Shown here piece by piece: positions 27,807 to 37,218 of a stretch of 37,366 bases of DNA; position 1 is the stretch's first letter, and every line of letters begins with the position of its first letter. Below the pieces are notes generated by a model that saw only the letters and a list, made by a program, of their open reading frames with translations, was not told the DNA's origin and did not search any database. Source of the DNA: Actinomycetota bacterium (GTDB taxonomy: Bacteria > Actinomycetota > Actinomycetes > Actinomycetales > Microbacteriaceae). The stretch is taken from the NCBI GenBank assembly GCA_005777405.1, contig SXMH01000179.1, positions 1 through 37,366 on the forward strand, in the 5' to 3' direction. The translations under genes and the position numbers were made by a program.

Positions 27807-28649
27807 TCAACCGGTGCGCTCGAGAATCGCGCGCGACAGGGCGTCGACCGCCTCGCGCGGGCCACCCGCGCGGCCGAGAAGGCTGAAGTCGACCTCGCCG
27901 AGCTCGGGCAACTCGGCCGCCGCCGTGACGCTCGCGAGGTCGGCGGGCAGGAGCGAGAGCGGAAAGACCGCGACTCCCATGCCCGCGCGCACGGCGGCAA
28001 GCGCCCCGTTCACTTCGCGCACGGTGCACGTGATGCGCCACGTGCGCGCGGCGTTCTCGAGCGCGTCGATCGCCCGCGAACGACTGAGGCTCGGCGCCTG
28101 GTAGGCGATGAGCGGCACGGGCTCTCCGGGAGCAAGCGCGTATCCGCGGTGCGCCACCCATGCCAGTCGATCGCGGCGGACGAGCCGACCCTCCGACTCT
28201 CCGCCCTCGTGCTTCACGAACACGAGGTCGAGTTGGCCCGCGTGCAGGCGCTTCTCGAGGGCGACGCTCTGCCCCACCGTGAGTTCGAGGTTGATCTGCG
28301 GGTGCAGCTGACGAAAGTCTCGCAAGACCTGCGGCAACTGCGTGAGCGCGAGGTCGTCGGCAGCGCCGAAGCGCAATCGACCCCGCATCGCGGTTCCGCG
28401 AAAGTAGGCGGTGGCCTGGTCATGCGCCGCCAGAATCGTGCGCGCGAAACCGAGCAACGCCTCACCGTTGTCGGTGAGGCGCATCGTGCGGGTGTCGCGG
28501 TCGACGAGGGTGCGGCCGCACGCGATCTCGAGCCGACGCACGTGCTGACTGACGGTGGGCTGGCTGAGCCCGAGCGCCTGTGCGGCACGCGTGAACCCTC
28601 CCGCGTCGGCGAGGGCAACGAAGGTGCGCAGTTGCACGGGGTCGAGCAT
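27807..28649 (-). CDS. LysR family transcriptional regulator
   Basis: MLDPVQLRTFVALADAGGFTRAAQALGLSQPTVSQHVRRLE HTH; ATG at 28649. Confidence 0.93.
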   Translation of the reverse strand: MLDPVQLRTFVALADAGGFTRAAQALGLSQPTVSQHVRRLEIACGRTLVDRDTRTMRLTDNGEALLGFARTILAAHDQATAYFRGTAMRGRLRFGAADDLALTQLPQVLRDFRQLHPQINLELTVGQSVALEKRLHAGQLDLVFVKHEGGESEGRLVRRDRLAWVAHRGYALAPGEPVPLIAYQAPSLSRSRAIDALENAARTWRITCTVREVNGALAAVRAGMGVAVFPLSLLPADLASVTAAAELPELGEVDFSLLGRAGGPREAVDALSRAILERTG

Positions 28650-28778
28650 CCATTGCTCCTTATTCGTGAACGCAATGACAGTTATAGCCTCCATTCTGCC
28701 CCGTGATGATGGATGCCCTGCCTAGGCTGGCACGCGGGCGATGACGCCCGGCCGCTCCCGATAACGACGTGAACTGAC

Positions 28779-30125
28779 GTGACGACGCACCAGCAGACAG
28801 ACTTTCCTCCGACCGAACCGATTCCCGTGCACCGGGGCAGCCCGAGCCTGCGCGACTCGTTCGCCTCGCTGCAGATCATCAACTACCGCCGCTTCCAGGC
28901 CTCGCAGCTGCTCGCCCACACTGCAGGCTGGATGCAGCGCATCGCGACCGACTGGCTCGTGCTCGAGCTCACCGGCAACATCGCGGCCGTCGGCGTGACC
29001 GTCTTCTTGCAGTGGGGGCCGATGATTCTGCTCGGGCCCTATGGCGCTGTCATCGCCGACCGCTTCGACAAGCGTCGCCTGCTCATGGTGATGTTCACGC
29101 TCTTCGCGGTGCTCAGCGCGCTGCTGGCGGCGCTGGCCCTCACGGGGGTCGTGGAGCTCTGGCACGTCTATGCGATCTCTCTCGTGCTGGGGCTCGTCTT
29201 CATCGTCGAAAGCCCCGCTCGGGTCGTCTTCCTCAGCGAAATGGTTGACCCCGGCCGGCTGCAGAACGCCATCAGTCTCAATGCGAGCGTCTTCCACTTC
29301 GGCGGCTTCATCGGCCCGGCGGTGAGCGGCATCATCATCGCCGTGTGGGGCTCGGGCTGGGCGATCGCCGTCAACGCCGTGGCCGCACTCGTGGCAGTCG
29401 CTGTGCTCGCGACGCTGCGCACCGATGAGCTGCGCATCGTGCCGCGACGGCCGCGAGCATCGGGGCAGATCAGAGAAGCCCTGCGTTACGCCCGATCGAA
29501 GCCGACCATTCTGTGGCCCATGATCATGCTCATGTTCGTGTCGGTGTTCGGGATGTCACTGCCGGTCATCCTCACGGGATTCGCGAACGAGGTCTACGAG
29601 ACCGGGTCAACGGGATACGGCCTGTACACCTCGCTCGTCGCCATCGGCGCGCTCAGCGGAGCACTGCTTTCAACGCGACTGCGCACACTCCGGCTGCGCA
29701 CCATCATCGGCTTCGCCCTGCTCTACGGCGCCCTCCAGGCACTCGCCGGCCTTGCCCCCTGGTACGCGATGTTCTTGCCGCTGCTCGTCTCGATCGGCCT
29801 GGCGCGACTCATCTACGCGATCATGGCCGACTCGCTCGTGCAGCTCAGCTGCAACCCGAGCATCCGCGGTCGGGTCATGTCGTTCTACGTCATGATCATG
29901 GTCGGCGGCCAAGCCATCGGAGGGCCGCTCATGGGCGGCATCGCCGAGCTCTTCGGCCCGCGACTCGCGCTCGTCGTCGCGGGAGCCGTGCCCGCCCTCG
30001 CCGCGATCGTCATCGCCGTGCTCATCGCCCGGTCGGGTTCGCTGCGGTTGCAAGTGCGACTTCGTCGTGGCGAATCGATCGTGTCGATCGTCGCGCGTTC
30101 GCAGATCACGCCGCAGCAGCGCTGA
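28779..30125 (+). CDS. MFS transporter
   Basis: 448 aa, GTG start; multiple TM segments, GAVIADRFDKRRLL (MFS loop 2-3 motif). Confidence 0.9.
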   Translation: MTTHQQTDFPPTEPIPVHRGSPSLRDSFASLQIINYRRFQASQLLAHTAGWMQRIATDWLVLELTGNIAAVGVTVFLQWGPMILLGPYGAVIADRFDKRRLLMVMFTLFAVLSALLAALALTGVVELWHVYAISLVLGLVFIVESPARVVFLSEMVDPGRLQNAISLNASVFHFGGFIGPAVSGIIIAVWGSGWAIAVNAVAALVAVAVLATLRTDELRIVPRRPRASGQIREALRYARSKPTILWPMIMLMFVSVFGMSLPVILTGFANEVYETGSTGYGLYTSLVAIGALSGALLSTRLRTLRLRTIIGFALLYGALQALAGLAPWYAMFLPLLVSIGLARLIYAIMADSLVQLSCNPSIRGRVMSFYVMIMVGGQAIGGPLMGGIAELFGPRLALVVAGAVPALAAIVIAVLIARSGSLRLQVRLRRGESIVSIVARSQITPQQR

Positions 30126-30174
30126 CGTCGGGATGCCGCGCGCGACGCCGAACTGCGGCGCTTAGGCTCGACGC

Positions 30175-31098
30175 ATGGAGTACTGCATCTTCACCGAGCC
30201 CCAGCAGGGCGCCAGTTACGACACGATCGTCGCCCACGCGCAGCGCGCCGAGCAGCTCGGCTTTCACGCCTGGTTCCGCAGCGACCACTACCTCGTCATG
30301 GGTGATGGCGATGGGCTTCCCGGCCCGACCGATGCCTGGACGACCCTCGCCGGACTCGCCCGCGAGACCAGCACGATTCGACTCGGCACCCTCGTGAGCT
30401 CGGCCACGCACCGTCACCCCGGCATTCTCGCGGTGCAGGTCGCGCAGGTCGATCAAATGTCGGGTGGGCGCGCCGAGTTCGGTCTCGGAACCGGCTGGTA
30501 CGCCCGCGAGCACGAAGCCTTCGGCATCCCCTTCCCTGACAAGCGGTTCGGCATGCTCGAAGAGCAGCTCGCGATCGTGACGGGCTACTGGGCCACCCCC
30601 GATGGAGCGACCTTCTCGTTCGAGGGCGACCACTACTCCCTCGTCGACGTGCCGGCGCTGCCGAAGATCGTGCAAGACCGCATGCCCGTCATCGTGGGCG
30701 GCGGCGGACCACGTCGCACGCCCGAGATCGCGGCTCGCTTCGCGACCGAGTTCAACATCGGCTTCCGCAGCATCGACGGCTTCCGCGACGTGCTCGAGAA
30801 CCTCGACCGCGTCTGCGCCGACGAGGGGCGCGACCCGGCGACCCTCAAGAAGTCGGTGGCATGGCCCACGGTCGTGGGCCGTGACGCTGCCGAGATCGCG
30901 CGGCGGTGCGCCGCGGTCGGCATCGACCCCGAGGGCGACCACGACGAAGAGCTCGTCGGCACTCCGGCCCAGGTCGTCGAACGCTTGGCGGCACTCGGCG
31001 AGCTCGGCGTCGACCGGGTCTACTTGCAGACGGTCGACATGACCGATCTCGAACACCTCGACCTCATCGCGGCCGACGTGCTGCCGCAGCTGGCGTGA
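30175..31098 (+). CDS. LLM class F420-dependent oxidoreductase
   Basis: AEQLGFHAWFRSDHYLVM, LGTLVSSATHRHPGILAVQVAQVDQMSGGRAEFGLGTGWY. Confidence 0.92.
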   Translation: MEYCIFTEPQQGASYDTIVAHAQRAEQLGFHAWFRSDHYLVMGDGDGLPGPTDAWTTLAGLARETSTIRLGTLVSSATHRHPGILAVQVAQVDQMSGGRAEFGLGTGWYAREHEAFGIPFPDKRFGMLEEQLAIVTGYWATPDGATFSFEGDHYSLVDVPALPKIVQDRMPVIVGGGGPRRTPEIAARFATEFNIGFRSIDGFRDVLENLDRVCADEGRDPATLKKSVAWPTVVGRDAAEIARRCAAVGIDPEGDHDEELVGTPAQVVERLAALGELGVDRVYLQTVDMTDLEHLDLIAADVLPQLA

Positions 31099-31111
31099 GC
31101 GGAGCATCCCG

Positions 31112-32125
31112 ATGACGACCACCTCCTTCGGCGCCGCCGCAGAGTGGACCAGGCGACACGTCGACGCTGGCCGGCTCCCCGTGGCGGTTCTCGGCATTGC
31201 CGACGTCAACGGCGTCGTCGATGTCGCCGCGTTCGGCACCGATGCGGTGAGCGGACGCACGGCGCACATCGACGACCGCTTCGCGCTCTACTCGGTGACG
31301 AAGCCACTCGTCGCCCTCACGGCGATGCGCGCGGTCGAGCGCGGACTGCTCACGACCGAGACGCCGCTGCGGGATGCCCTGCCGGCGTTCGCGAGCCCCG
31401 AGGTGACCCTCGCCCACCTCATGAGTCACACCTCGGGCGTCGCCGAGCTCACGCTCGAAGGGGGCAGCGCCGCTCGCAGCCACGGCTACCCGTCGACGCT
31501 GCGCGAAGCGATCGAGCGCGCGCCGCTCGACTACGCACCTGGCTCCGCTCGTCGCTACACGAACATCACCTGGGCGGGTGTCACGGCGCTCGTCGAGCAC
31601 GCCACGGGCAGAGCGTTCGAGGACGAGTTCGCCGACATGGCCCGCGCGGTCGGGGCCGAAGGCTTGTCGTTCGATACTGAGGGCGTGCACCACGTGCACG
31701 GGGCCGAGCGGTATGAGCACGACCCCGCCGCGCTCTTCGCACTGCGCCACCCGGCGGCCGGAGCGGCGGCGCGCGCGAGCGACCTGCTCGCCGTGGGTCG
31801 ATCGCTGCTCGCCGGTGATGACGCGATCGTGCACCGCATCACTCTTGAGGCAATGCTGCGCCCGCGCACGAGCGGTCTGACGGTGCTCGACGCCGACCGC
31901 AGGCGCCACCCCGAAGACTTCGGCATCGGCTTCAACTTGCCCCGCCGACCGAGCCTGCTCGACCACAGCACCTTCGGCCACGAAGGATGGTGTCGCTCGC
32001 AACTCTGGGTGTCTCGCGAGACCGGCCGCTGCCTCGTGCTGCTGACCAACCGTCTCGACAGCGGCGAGCCCGACGTGGGAGTCGACGTCGACGAATTGCT
32101 CAACGCTGCCTGGGCTGGCCGATGA
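31112..32125 (+). CDS. Serine hydrolase (beta-lactamase/class C-like)
   Basis: FALYSVTKPLVAL (SxxK), LMSHTSGVAEL, RRYTNITW (YxN). Confidence 0.9.
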   Translation: MTTTSFGAAAEWTRRHVDAGRLPVAVLGIADVNGVVDVAAFGTDAVSGRTAHIDDRFALYSVTKPLVALTAMRAVERGLLTTETPLRDALPAFASPEVTLAHLMSHTSGVAELTLEGGSAARSHGYPSTLREAIERAPLDYAPGSARRYTNITWAGVTALVEHATGRAFEDEFADMARAVGAEGLSFDTEGVHHVHGAERYEHDPAALFALRHPAAGAAARASDLLAVGRSLLAGDDAIVHRITLEAMLRPRTSGLTVLDADRRRHPEDFGIGFNLPRRPSLLDHSTFGHEGWCRSQLWVSRETGRCLVLLTNRLDSGEPDVGVDVDELLNAAWAGR

Positions 32126-32790
32126 GCGATCGACCCCCGCACGTCATCGTGCTGCCCGGGGGCGGGTATTCGGGCCATGCCGGTCACGAGGGAGAGCCCG
32201 CCGCCGAATGGCTGCGCGGGCTCGGGCTCGACGCCTCAGTGCTGCGCTACCCCGTGAAGACTCGTCACCCCGGCCCGATCGACGCCGTGCGTGCCCGCGT
32301 CGCCGAACTGCGCGGCGAAGGAGTGCAGCGGCTGGGCGTGCTCGGCTTCTCGGCGGGCGGGCACCTCGCGGCGCACGCTGCGACCGAGGGTCTCGTCGAC
32401 GCCGCCATCCTGGGCTATCCCGTCATCTCGATGATGACCCCGACACACGCGGGCTCGCAGCTCAACCTGCTCGGTCGCTGGCCGATGCCGTGGAAGCGAC
32501 GCGCGTTGTCGATCGAGCACCGGGTCACGCCCTTGACTCCCCCGCTGTTCATCTGGCACACGGCCGCTGACGATGGCGTGCCGGTCTATCACTCGTACCG
32601 GCTCGGTCTCGCGCTCGAACGGCACGGAGTGCCGCACGCGATGCACGTCTACCCGCAGGGTCGGCACGGACTCGGGCTCGTCGAAGAGTGCCGGCAGGTG
32701 AGCGCCGCGGAGGTCGCGACGGCTGGCATCGCGCGGCACTGGACGCGCGACTGCGCCGAGTGGCTCACCGAGCTCGGCTGGATCGACTGA
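32122..32790 (+). CDS. Alpha/beta hydrolase
   Basis: ATGA overlap with upstream gene; VIVLPGGGYSGHAGHEGEPAAEWL, LGFSAGGHLAAH, TAADDGVPV, QGRHGLGL. Confidence 0.88.
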   Translation: MSDRPPHVIVLPGGGYSGHAGHEGEPAAEWLRGLGLDASVLRYPVKTRHPGPIDAVRARVAELRGEGVQRLGVLGFSAGGHLAAHAATEGLVDAAILGYPVISMMTPTHAGSQLNLLGRWPMPWKRRALSIEHRVTPLTPPLFIWHTAADDGVPVYHSYRLGLALERHGVPHAMHVYPQGRHGLGLVEECRQVSAAEVATAGIARHWTRDCAEWLTELGWID

Positions 32791-32827
32791 GGAGTCGGGT
32801 TGCCTGGGCGTCAGGGTTGCCTGCGCT

Positions 32828-33682
32828 TTAGGCTTGCCTGCGGCGAGCATCCGTCGCCCTGATCGCACCGACCGATGCCCACACGACGCTGACGGCAATG
32901 ACGCACGCGACCCACAGCGCGGTGAGCCCGGCCTCGGCTGTGCTGAGGCCCACGCCGATGAGGGCGTAGGTGACCGTCGCGGCGTACACGATCGATCCCC
33001 GCGACAGCACGACGAAACCGACGGCCATACCGGCGGCGGCTGCGAGCACGAGCAACTGCCACGTGATGCCCCACGCTGTCTCGATCTCTGCACCCGAGCC
33101 TTGCGTCACCGTGGCGACCTGCAGGAAGAAGGCCATGGATGTCCAGCCCGAGTACGCGCCGAGCATGAGGTAGAGCAGGGCGCGCTCGGCCACGTTCCAC
33201 GTCGCAATCTCATCGCGAGCCGCGACCACGCGCTGCCACGCCATGACGTGCGCCGTGATGATGGCGGCGAAGACCACGAGGCCTGTGGGATTGTCTTGGC
33301 TCAGGCTCGCGGCCGCGAGCCAGAGACCGAAGCAGAGGTACACGACCGCCATCGGGCCGGCGAGCGCGTCGCGAACGCCAGCGGTGTCGGTGATCGTCGA
33401 CGGCCGCACTTGGGCCAGCGACCACGCGATGCTCGCGAGAATGATGACGCCCCAGATGGCGAACCACGCGCCAGGGGGCACGAGCGGCGAGAACTCGGCG
33501 CCCGACTGCAGCGTCGTCGGTGACAGCCAGTCGAAGATGAGCGACGAGATCGGCTGACCGATTGCGAGCACGACGACCGCGATGCGCCAGGCGCGACGAC
33601 GGCCGATCAACGAGGTGGATGCACCGCCACGGGGCGCTGCCGTCGAGGCGGTGCTCAGTGTCGTGCTCGATGCAGCGCTCAT
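32828..33682 (-). CDS. Integral membrane protein, possibly distant TspO/MBR-like
   Basis: Multi-TM protein with PPGAWFAIWGVIILASIAW; family assignment tentative. Confidence 0.6.
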   Translation of the reverse strand: MSAASSTTLSTASTAAPRGGASTSLIGRRRAWRIAVVVLAIGQPISSLIFDWLSPTTLQSGAEFSPLVPPGAWFAIWGVIILASIAWSLAQVRPSTITDTAGVRDALAGPMAVVYLCFGLWLAAASLSQDNPTGLVVFAAIITAHVMAWQRVVAARDEIATWNVAERALLYLMLGAYSGWTSMAFFLQVATVTQGSGAEIETAWGITWQLLVLAAAAGMAVGFVVLSRGSIVYAATVTYALIGVGLSTAEAGLTALWVACVIAVSVVWASVGAIRATDARRRQA

Positions 33683-33780
33683 GGTGTGTCCCCCTCAGCG
33701 ATCCACTCCACGGTACGCGGGCTCGGCAGCGGCGATGACGGGCTGCCAGGCAAGACCCAGGTGGCGGCGCACTCTTGACT

Positions 33781-33798
33781 GGCAACCTCTTGGTTGCC
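33781..33798. promoter_or_regulatory. Putative ArsR-type operator
   Basis: GGCAACC-TCTT-GGTTGCC perfect inverted repeat directly upstream of the regulator. Confidence 0.6.
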
Positions 33799-33810
33799 TA
33801 TTGTGAAGGC

Positions 33811-34095
33811 GTGACTCCTGACCTCATCTTCCGCGCACTGGGCGACCCCACGCGCGCGGCGATCGTCGACGAGTTGCGCGAGCGCGATGATCAGGCGCTC
33901 TTCGAACTCTGCACTCGACTCATCACGAAACGCGACATCGCTGTCTCGCGGCAAGCCGTCTCGAAACACCTCGCCCTCCTCGTCGAGGCGGGCGTCGTCG
34001 AGGCGGTGCGCGACGGGCGCACGACTCGACACCGGCTGCAACCCGCAGCCCTCGACACCGCGCGGGCCTGGCTCGCCGGAGAGGAACCATCATGA
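33811..34095 (+). CDS. ArsR-family winged-helix regulator
   Basis: GTG start VTPDLIFRALGDPTRAAIVDELRERDDQALFELCTRL...SRQAVSKHLALLVEAGVV. Confidence 0.88.
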   Translation: MTPDLIFRALGDPTRAAIVDELRERDDQALFELCTRLITKRDIAVSRQAVSKHLALLVEAGVVEAVRDGRTTRHRLQPAALDTARAWLAGEEPS

Positions 34096-34487
34096 GCATC
34101 ATCACCGCGACGACGAGCATCTTCGTCGACGATCAGCAGCGCGCGCTCGACTTCTATGTCGGCACCCTCGGCCTCGAACTGCGCGCCGAGTTTCCCGCCG
34201 GCGAACACCGGTGGATCACGATCGGCTTGCGCGAGGGGGCCCCCGCCCACGACATCTCGCTCGAGCCCGATGACCACCCCCAGGCGCACGCTCTCAAGAC
34301 CGCGCTGCGTGAGGAGGGCATCCCCTTCTTCAGCCTCGGCGTCGACGACGTGACCGCCGAGGTCGCGCGCTTGCGCGAGGCCGGGGTCACGATCGTGCAA
34401 GAAGCCACCGAACTGGGGCCGGTCACGATCGCGATCGTCGATGACGGCTGCGGCAATTACGTGCAACTCGCGCAGATGATGGGCTGA
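34092..34487 (+). CDS. VOC family protein (glyoxalase/bleomycin resistance fold)
   Basis: ATSIFVDDQQRALDFYVGTLGLELRAEFPAG; ATGA overlap with ArsR gene. Confidence 0.9.
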   Translation: MSIITATTSIFVDDQQRALDFYVGTLGLELRAEFPAGEHRWITIGLREGAPAHDISLEPDDHPQAHALKTALREEGIPFFSLGVDDVTAEVARLREAGVTIVQEATELGPVTIAIVDDGCGNYVQLAQMMG

Positions 34488-34492
34488 GCCGG

Positions 34493-35029
34493 TTACAACA
34501 GAGTGGGGTCATGCGTCTGCGGCACGTGGATGCCCGCAAACCGCAACCCGGTCGTGACGAGCGCGACGCGGTGCAGCCCTGCCACCTCGGCCGGAGTGAA
34601 CCAGCCCGCCTCATCAGTCGACCCGCCCACCTCATTGCGCAGCGCGCCGCCGACGATGCGGCAGCGGTACACGATGCGCAGCGCCTGCAGCGAGCGCGGC
34701 GCGGCCGCGCCCGCCGCTCGCGCCGCCGCTCGGTCAGAGACTCGTCGTGCGGCAGGGATCACCGCGGAGTCGACGCCGAGCAGCTCGATGATCTCGACGT
34801 CGAAGCCGGTCTCTTCGAGCACTTCGCGCACGACCGCGACCTCCGGGTGCTCACCGGGCTCGAGTCCGCCGCCGGGCAGGGTCCATCCGCCCTTCACACC
34901 TTCTTGCCAGTGCGCGAGCAGCACGCGCTCCTCGGCGTCGGTGATGATGCCGTAGGCGCCCACGCGAATGTCGACCCGCTCGGCTGGCCCATCGCCCGGG
35001 AGGTCGGTCGGCGGCTGACGCTCGGTCAC
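34493..35029 (-). CDS. NUDIX hydrolase
   Basis: Nudix box GGGLEPGEHPEVAVVREVLEETGFD. Confidence 0.92.
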   Translation of the reverse strand: MTERQPPTDLPGDGPAERVDIRVGAYGIITDAEERVLLAHWQEGVKGGWTLPGGGLEPGEHPEVAVVREVLEETGFDVEIIELLGVDSAVIPAARRVSDRAAARAAGAAAPRSLQALRIVYRCRIVGGALRNEVGGSTDEAGWFTPAEVAGLHRVALVTTGLRFAGIHVPQTHDPTLL

Positions 35030-36159
35030 GGCAACGGCCCCAGCAGGTGCGCGGCCACCGAAGCGTGCACGGCCTCGGTGTCGCTCGGGTGATAGACACC
35101 CGCGAGCACGTCACGCTGCAGTCGGGCGAGCTCGCCATCAGCGCGATAGGCGCCGCCGCCACTCGCGCGCATCGCCGTGTCGACCACGCGTCGCGCTGTC
35201 TCGACCGCGCGGTGCTTGAGGCCGGCCAGGTCGCGCTGCCACCGGTCGGCTCGGTCGACTCCGCCGTCGACGTCGCGAGCCACCGCCGTAAGTTGCGGGG
35301 CGAGGGCGTCGAGATCAAGCGCGGCGGCGGCGAGCATCCGGCGCGTATCGGGGTCGTGAGCGTAGGGCGCCCCGTCAGCGCTCAGTCGTGTGCGCCTGTG
35401 TGCCGACGCGACGGCGAGCTCGAGGGCGCGGTCGGCGATGCCGGCATAGACACTCGCGATGAGCGTGTGAAAGTTGGCGCTGATCGCGAGCAAGAAGCGG
35501 TCGCGCTGCGGGCCGACGGGCAGCACGCGCGAGACACGCTCGTCGGGCACGACAGCCCCATTGAGCTTCGTCGTGAAGCTCTGGGTGGCGCGCATGCCGA
35601 GGGCATTCCAGTCGGGCACGATCTCGATGTCGGCCGTATCACGAGTGAGAAACCCGTGCACGATCTGCGGCTCGCCCGCCGCGGCCTCGTAACGCCCCAG
35701 CACACCCAGCCTGGTCCACGCGGGCGACAGCGTCGTCATGATCTTGGTGCCCGTGAACGCCCAACCGCCGTCGACCCTGTCAACACGCGTCGTCGAGTTC
35801 GTCATGACGGCGTCGTTGCCGGCCTCGCTCAGCGCGAAGGCAAACACTTCGCCTGCGTCGATGTCGTCGAGCACCCACGCAAGGGTGTCATCACCCGCGG
35901 CGGCAAGGTCGCGCGCGACGCCCATCCACACCAAGTGCATGGTGAGGCCCAGGGCCGTGGCGGGAGCGTGGGCCGCCAGCAATCTCTGATCAGTGGATGC
36001 TCGCTCAAGCCCGCGCGGCGCCAGATACCCCGCGCGGCGCAGCTCGTCGAGGTCGTCGGCGAAGAACTCGTTGCGCTCGTCGTAGCCGGCTGCGCGTTCG
36101 CGCACGCGCGCGAGCAACTCACCGCTCAGGCTGCTGCTCGGCTCAGTGCTGCGCTCCAC
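35026..36159 (-). CDS. Acyl-CoA dehydrogenase family protein
   Basis: FAFALSEAGNDAVMTNSTTRVDRVDGGWAFTGTKIMTTLSPAW; GMRATQSFTTKLNGAVVPDERV. Confidence 0.88.
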   Translation of the reverse strand: MERSTEPSSSLSGELLARVRERAAGYDERNEFFADDLDELRRAGYLAPRGLERASTDQRLLAAHAPATALGLTMHLVWMGVARDLAAAGDDTLAWVLDDIDAGEVFAFALSEAGNDAVMTNSTTRVDRVDGGWAFTGTKIMTTLSPAWTRLGVLGRYEAAAGEPQIVHGFLTRDTADIEIVPDWNALGMRATQSFTTKLNGAVVPDERVSRVLPVGPQRDRFLLAISANFHTLIASVYAGIADRALELAVASAHRRTRLSADGAPYAHDPDTRRMLAAAALDLDALAPQLTAVARDVDGGVDRADRWQRDLAGLKHRAVETARRVVDTAMRASGGGAYRADGELARLQRDVLAGVYHPSDTEAVHASVAAHLLGPLP

Positions 36160-36192
36160 GCCCCCACGCTACCCCCGACCCCCTGGGCCCTA

Positions 36193-36247
36193 GTGTCGTC
36201 ACTTCCCGTCGCCTCGTTCGCGCGGAGGCGACGCGAAGTGACGACAC
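36193..36247. repeat. Long near-perfect hairpin (REP/terminator-like palindrome)
   Basis: GTGTCGTCACTTCcCGTCGCCTC / GAGGCGACGcGAAGTGACGACAC: 23-bp stem with one mismatch and 9-nt loop. Confidence 0.8.
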
Positions 36248-36276
36248 CAGAGTTGGGGGCGCGGCACACGCGTGAC

Positions 36277-36642
36277 TTAGAGCGTGGCGAAGCCCGCGAC
36301 TGCCACGAAGGCAGCGAGCACCGCGATCACGGCGTTGACGGGCAGGTTCGGCTTCTCGCCTCGGCGCGCGTGCACGACGAACGCGCCGATCTGCAACACC
36401 ACAACACCCACCGCCGCGAGCGGCGAGAGCACCGGGGCAATGTCGAGCAGTCGCGGCACGATGAGCCCGATGGCCGCGAGCACTTCGGCAACGCCGATGA
36501 GCTTCACCGCCACCGGCGAGAAGTCAGCTGCCCACGGCTGCTGCGCCACGTGCTTCTCTCGAGGGGTGATGATCTTCATCGCACCGGCCGCGAGATTGAC
36601 AAGGGCGAGCAGCCCCGAGACGATCCCGATCGCGATCTCCAT
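36277..36642 (-). CDS. DoxX family membrane protein
   Basis: MEIAIGIVSGLLALVNLAAGAMKIITPREK...FSPVAVKLIGVAEVLAAIGLIVP; ATG at 36642. Confidence 0.85.
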   Translation of the reverse strand: MEIAIGIVSGLLALVNLAAGAMKIITPREKHVAQQPWAADFSPVAVKLIGVAEVLAAIGLIVPRLLDIAPVLSPLAAVGVVVLQIGAFVVHARRGEKPNLPVNAVIAVLAAFVAVAGFATL

Positions 36643-36708
36643 GATGGTTACCTTTCGTGTGTGGGTTACGCTCAGTGTGTTTGTACACGATCGGAACCGG
36701 GCACTGCA

Positions 36709-36725
36709 GTGTGCCTGAGGCACAC
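36709..36725. promoter_or_regulatory. Putative HxlR operator
   Basis: GTGTGCC-TGA-GGCACAC inverted repeat in the DoxX/HxlR divergent intergenic. Confidence 0.5.
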
Positions 36726-36761
36726 GAGTGTGACCATCGTGCGACGAGAGGCGGAGCATCC

Positions 36762-37130
36762 ATGCGCCAGTGCGAACCCGACCCGGCATTCGGCGCTGTC
36801 GTGCGCCAAGTGCTCGATCGCGTCGGCGACAAGTGGAGCCTGCTCGTCATGCGCGAGCTCGCCGAACAGCGCATGCGGTTCACCGAGCTGCTGCGCTCGG
36901 TCGACGGCATTTCGCAACGGATGCTCACGCGCACCCTGCGCGAGCTCGAGCGCGACGGACTCGTGTCGCGCGAGGTCTTCGCCGAAGTGCCGCCGCGCGT
37001 CGAATACGAGGTCACGGCTCTGGGTCACACACTGATGCCCCACGTGAAGTCGCTCGCCGACTGGGCCGTGCAGCACCGCGATGACATCGAGCAGCACCGC
37101 GCTCGGTTCGACGACGCGCTCGCGAGCTGA
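36762..37130 (+). CDS. HxlR-type winged helix-turn-helix regulator
   Basis: VLDRVGDKWSLLVMRELAEQRMRFTELLRSVDGISQRMLTRTLRELERDGLVSRE. Confidence 0.92.
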   Translation: MRQCEPDPAFGAVVRQVLDRVGDKWSLLVMRELAEQRMRFTELLRSVDGISQRMLTRTLRELERDGLVSREVFAEVPPRVEYEVTALGHTLMPHVKSLADWAVQHRDDIEQHRARFDDALAS

Positions 37131-37218
37131 GCGCCCGCACTCCGCCGCGCCAGAGGAGGGCATCCGCCCAGGGCGAACGGCCCACCGCAATGTCGCAGGG
37201 CGCGAGTAGCATCCGCGC

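Noticed and set aside
35047-37035. 662-aa + strand ORF
   Set aside because: Runs antisense to acyl-CoA dehydrogenase and DoxX genes and out of frame with HxlR; Arg/His/Ala-rich shadow composition.
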